This document shows, in pieces, positions 60,367 through 64,000 of a stretch of 64,000 bases of DNA. A program made the translations under genes and the position numbers. Under the pieces are notes generated by a model that ran no database searches, was not told the origin of the DNA, and worked only from the letters and a program-made list of their open reading frames with translations. The number at the start of each line of letters is the position of its first letter. Positions within the stretch are counted from its first letter, which is position 1. This DNA comes from Streptomyces fradiae ATCC 10745 = DSM 40063 (GTDB lineage Bacteria; Actinomycetota; Actinomycetes; Streptomycetales; Streptomycetaceae), in the NCBI RefSeq assembly GCF_008704425.1, contig NZ_CP023696.1, forward strand, positions 3,272,501 through 3,336,500, given 5' to 3'.

Positions 60367-61461
60367 TCAGAACCGGAGCACGGCGGCGATGCGGCCCGCG
60401 TCCGCGAGGGTGTCGTCCGGTACGAAGCGCACCTCGGCGCCGTTCTCCAGGGCCCTCTCGACGATCTCGTCGACGATGTCGTCCCGCGCGCCGGACGCAC
60501 CGGGGTCCGCCGGCTCCAGGTGATCGCCGCGGTCCCGCACGACGGCGCGGTGGTGCTCCTCCACGGCGAGCAGCCCGATACGGCCCTCGCCGGCCGCCCG
60601 CCACACCTCGTCGAGGCCTCCGGCGTACTCGTGCCGCCCCCGCGCCGCCTCCAGCTCCGCGGAGACGGTCGTGGCCAGCGCCTCGTCCCGCGCGCCGCGC
60701 ACGGGGCCGACGGCTTCGCGCACGGCCTCCGCCGGCCCCCTGGCGAGCCCGCCGTGCCGGACCGTCAGGGTGCCCTGGGGCAGGGGCCCGGTCTCCTCCA
60801 GCAGGGCGAGCGCGGGGGCGTCGCCGAACACGGTCAGCGGCCTCGGCGCGGCGTCGAGGACCGTCCGCAGGGCGCCGTGCACCGCGCGGAAGAAGGCACG
60901 CGTGTCCTCGTCCCGGTAGCTGCTGGCGAGATCGCCGACGCGCTGCTCGCGCTCCGCGTCGGGGACCTCCAGGCTGCGCGTCAGCGGGAACCCGCCCCCC
61001 GTGTACTCCACGGCCCGCTCGGGCCCGGCGCTCCACAGGGACACGTGGTCGGCGGCCAGGGCCATCGCCCACTGCGGCTGCTCGGCGGCGTGGGCCGCGA
61101 CGAGGTTGCGCGTGAGGAAGGTGTCGGAGACGACCACCCGTTCCGGCACGGTGCGGGCGAGGGACCACGCCTGGTGCTCCCCCGGCGCCGCGTAGAGCAC
61201 CAGCCCGTCCTCGGCGTACGCCAGGTCGAACTCGGCGACGGCCCGCTCCAGCTGCTCCAGCACGTCGGCGCGCCGTTCCCGCGTGATCGCCGGGTCGTCC
61301 TGGAGCGCCCTCTCCGCCCTGGCCACGAGCGTGCGCAGCCGCACCGGGTCCTGGGCGTTGTCCGGCTGCCGGCGGTGGGTCGGCATCGTCAGGGACAGCG
61401 CGGGGTACGGGCGCGGCCGTCTGAGCTCGGCGAGCACCTCGGTGCTGAGTACGGGATGCAT
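60367..61461 (-). CDS. Bacterial archaeo-eukaryotic release-factor-like protein (baeRF)
   Basis: Protein of 364 residues of a family distantly related to archaeal/eukaryotic release factor 1 and common in actinobacteria, probably baeRF3. Conserved parts are LRRPRPYPALSLTMPTHRR, TVPERVVVSDTFLTRNLVAA, SLWSAGPERAVEY, a central TRAFFRAVHGALRTV and a C-terminal release-factor-like region (VWRAAGEGRIGLLAVEEHHR, DDIVDEIVERALENGAEVRF). A role at ribosomes, perhaps in rescue or stress, is proposed for the family but not shown. The ATG at 61461 follows AAAGG. Single gene with its own hairpin. Confidence 0.72.
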   Translation of the reverse strand: MHPVLSTEVLAELRRPRPYPALSLTMPTHRRQPDNAQDPVRLRTLVARAERALQDDPAITRERRADVLEQLERAVAEFDLAYAEDGLVLYAAPGEHQAWSLARTVPERVVVSDTFLTRNLVAAHAAEQPQWAMALAADHVSLWSAGPERAVEYTGGGFPLTRSLEVPDAEREQRVGDLASSYRDEDTRAFFRAVHGALRTVLDAAPRPLTVFGDAPALALLEETGPLPQGTLTVRHGGLARGPAEAVREAVGPVRGARDEALATTVSAELEAARGRHEYAGGLDEVWRAAGEGRIGLLAVEEHHRAVVRDRGDHLEPADPGASGARDDIVDEIVERALENGAEVRFVPDDTLADAGRIAAVLRF

Positions 61462-62016
61462 GAGGAGCCTTTCGTGTGGGGGCGCGGACACGGCCGGCCC
61501 GTCCCGCGGGGCCTTCCCCGCCCCGGTCCCGCGGGCGGGGCGGCGCACCCGGGGCCGGTCGGCCGGGTACGCGGCGGCCCCGGCCGCGAGCGGCGGGCAG
61601 GGCGCCCTCCCCCCGGCCCGTGCGACCACGGGGGCCGCGGGCACTCCGGGCGAGCCGGGGCCGCGGTGGCCGGGAGCAGCGGCACGGGCGGAGGGCGCCG
61701 TGTCCGCCTCCCCGGCGACGGGCGCGGGACGCACCGCTGTCCACGATTCGGCACGCGCGCCCGCCCCGCACCTTTTCGCCCGCCGGTCGGGCGGACGCGG
61801 TGCCCGCCCACGCCCACGCGTGTCCCGTACCGCGTCCCGCCCACCCCGGCCGACCGCGTCCCCGGCGTTCCGCTCCGGCCCGCGGATGCCCCCTCAGCCC
61901 GCTGGCCGGGCCATGGAGCCGGGGGCCGGGCGACCGGGGGCCGGGCGACTGGGGGCGGGGCCGGGGCCGGGGGCGGGGCCGGCCGGGGGCGGGGCCCGGC
62001 CGGCCGCGGACGTACG
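61462..62016. other. Long gap upstream of the baeRF gene
   Basis: 555 bases, no credible gene. It should hold the baeRF promoter. The right end is a run of GGGGCCGG-type sequence with a 15-bp duplication (GGGGGCCGGGCGACY at 61921-61935 and 61936-61950). Confidence 0.5.
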
Positions 62017-62061
62017 CGAGAACCCCTCCGACCTGGTTCTCGCAGGTGGGAGGGGTTCTCG
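62017..62061 (-). terminator. Hairpin terminator of tRNA-Ala
   Basis: CGAGAACCCCTCC (62017-62029) pairs perfectly with GGAGGGGTTCTCG (62049-62061), and an inner ACCTG/CAGGT (62031-62035, 62043-62047) extends it. It begins five bases after the tRNA 3' end on the minus strand. Confidence 0.88.
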
Positions 62062-62066
62062 GGAAG

Positions 62067-62139
62067 TGGAGCCTAGGGGAGTCGAACCCCTGACATCTGC
62101 CATGCAAAGACAGCGCTCTACCAACTGAGCTAAGGCCCC
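62067..62139 (-). tRNA. tRNA-Ala (TGC)
   Basis: Minus-strand sequence starts GGGGCCTTAGCTCAGTTGGT, has an anticodon loop TTTGCAT (anticodon TGC), a GTTCGAC T-loop region and acceptor end AGGCTCC-A. The 73 bases carry no encoded CCA. All four stems pair well. Confidence 0.95.
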
Positions 62140-62288
62140 GTGGACCGCCGGGTCGCGGTGGTCGCAGACCAGAGTACCGGGTGGCGGGGGGTGCGCCGCA
62201 AAAAGATTGGGGCTCCCCGTCGGCAACCGCCCTCCGTAAGATGCTCCGCGAGGTTCGCAGCAGCGAACCGAAGCGATGGGGAGACGCC

Positions 62289-62837
62289 ATGGATGCTGCA
62301 CAGCAGGAAGCGACCGCCAGAGCCAGAGAGCTCCAGCGCAGCTGGTACGGCGAACCGCTGGGGGCCCTCTTCCGCCGGCTGATCGACGACCTGGGCCTCA
62401 ACCAGGCACGTCTCGCCGCCATACTCGGGCTGTCCGCCCCCATGCTGTCGCAGCTGATGAGCGGTCAGCGGGCGAAGATCGGCAACCCGGCCGTCGTGCA
62501 GCGCGTCCAGGCCCTCCAGGAGCTCGCCGGGCAGGTCGCCGACGGCAGCGTCAGCGCGGTCGAGGCGGCGGACCGCATGGAGGAGATCAAGAAGTCCCAG
62601 GGCGGTTCGGTCCTGACGGCCTCCGGCCAGTCCCCCGTCGGCTCGGGCGCGCCCACCGTGCGCCGCGTCGTACGGGAGATCCAGTCGCTGCTGCGCTCGG
62701 TCGCGGCGGCCGGCGACATCATCGACGCCGCCGACTCCCTGGCACCCGCCCACCCCGAACTCGCCGAGTTCCTGCGGGTGTACGGGGCCGGGCGCACCGC
62801 CGAGGCGGTCGCCCACTACGAGTCCCACCAGAGCTGA
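62289..62837 (+). CDS. Helix-turn-helix (XRE-like) DNA-binding protein
   Basis: Regulator-like protein of 182 residues. The helix-turn-helix is in LIDDLGLNQARLAAILGLSA plus PMLSQLMSGQRAKIGNP (about 30-66). A helical C-terminal half includes AVVQRVQALQELAGQVADGS and VVREIQSLLRSVAAAGDIID. It carries no effector domain that I recognise. The ATG at 62289 follows GGGGAG. A Ser/Thr kinase gene begins 30 bases after its stop, so the two are probably co-transcribed and the regulator could be a kinase substrate. Confidence 0.82.
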   Translation: MDAAQQEATARARELQRSWYGEPLGALFRRLIDDLGLNQARLAAILGLSAPMLSQLMSGQRAKIGNPAVVQRVQALQELAGQVADGSVSAVEAADRMEEIKKSQGGSVLTASGQSPVGSGAPTVRRVVREIQSLLRSVAAAGDIIDAADSLAPAHPELAEFLRVYGAGRTAEAVAHYESHQS

Positions 62838-62867
62838 CGGCAGCGGCAGGGGGAGCGGTACAGCGCG

Positions 62868-64000
<1,133 letters not shown>

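Noticed and set aside
61476..62128. Plus-strand frames upstream of tRNA-Ala
   Set aside because: They run through the tRNA terminator and the tRNA gene and consist of Pro/Arg/Gly/Ala only.

Overview
This window is high-GC actinobacterial chromosome and reads as Streptomyces. GC is very high with strong third-position bias, GTG starts are common, and coupled ATGA/GTGA gene junctions are frequent. Marker genes include SrtE-type class E sortases, crgA, the FHA/PstP/RodA/PbpA/PknB locus, Bpa, DUF5324 and DUF6344. A perfect parS site (GTTTCACGTGAAAC) and several DnaA boxes suggest the origin-proximal core. From memory, the gene order parallels the S. coelicolor SCO3815-SCO3860 region, which would put oriC/dnaA some tens of kb beyond the right edge. 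That is inference. No transposase, integrase, CRISPR array, prophage gene or rRNA gene was seen.

Left part (1-13.1 kb): a truncated nitrilase-family hydrolase, a mycothiol-dependent isomerase-like enzyme, a coupled GntR regulator/MFS pair, a first branched-chain 2-oxoacid dehydrogenase operon (E1 alpha, E1 beta, E2), an APH-type phosphotransferase with an in-frame TTA codon, and two divergent membrane Ser/Thr kinases.

Middle-left (13.5-28.6 kb): an anchored Ala/Pro-rich protein, a PadR-regulated ABC exporter, the proteasome activator Bpa, a coupled leftward string mobA-like/moeA-like/K+ channel/quinone oxidoreductase, a second bkd operon and its divergent Lrp/AsnC regulator.

Middle-right (29-42.8 kb): a phenylacetate block, made of a TetR (PaaR-like) regulator, 3-hydroxyacyl-CoA dehydrogenase, PaaN and paaABCDE. 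It is interrupted by a leftward DUF5819/HTTM/RNA-methyltransferase operon. Matches to the PaaR box sit upstream of paaN, of paaA and, with one mismatch, in the bkdR-bkdA gap, suggesting joint control of aromatic and branched-chain catabolism. A J-domain/rhodanese pair and a DUF2252 protein follow.

Right part (43-64 kb): tRNA-Leu; the cell-wall signalling operon fhaA-fhaB-pstP-rodA-pbpA-pknB; two class E sortases coupled to a glutamine amidotransferase and a 53-residue membrane protein; DUF881 and crgA; a DnaA-box cluster; rhomboid and cyclophilin; DUF5324; DUF6344; a release-factor-like (baeRF) protein; tRNA-Ala; and an XRE regulator followed by a Ser/Thr kinase cut by the right edge. Many intergenic gaps carry strong hairpins without T-tracts, typical of Streptomyces terminators, and short GC-rich tandem repeats.
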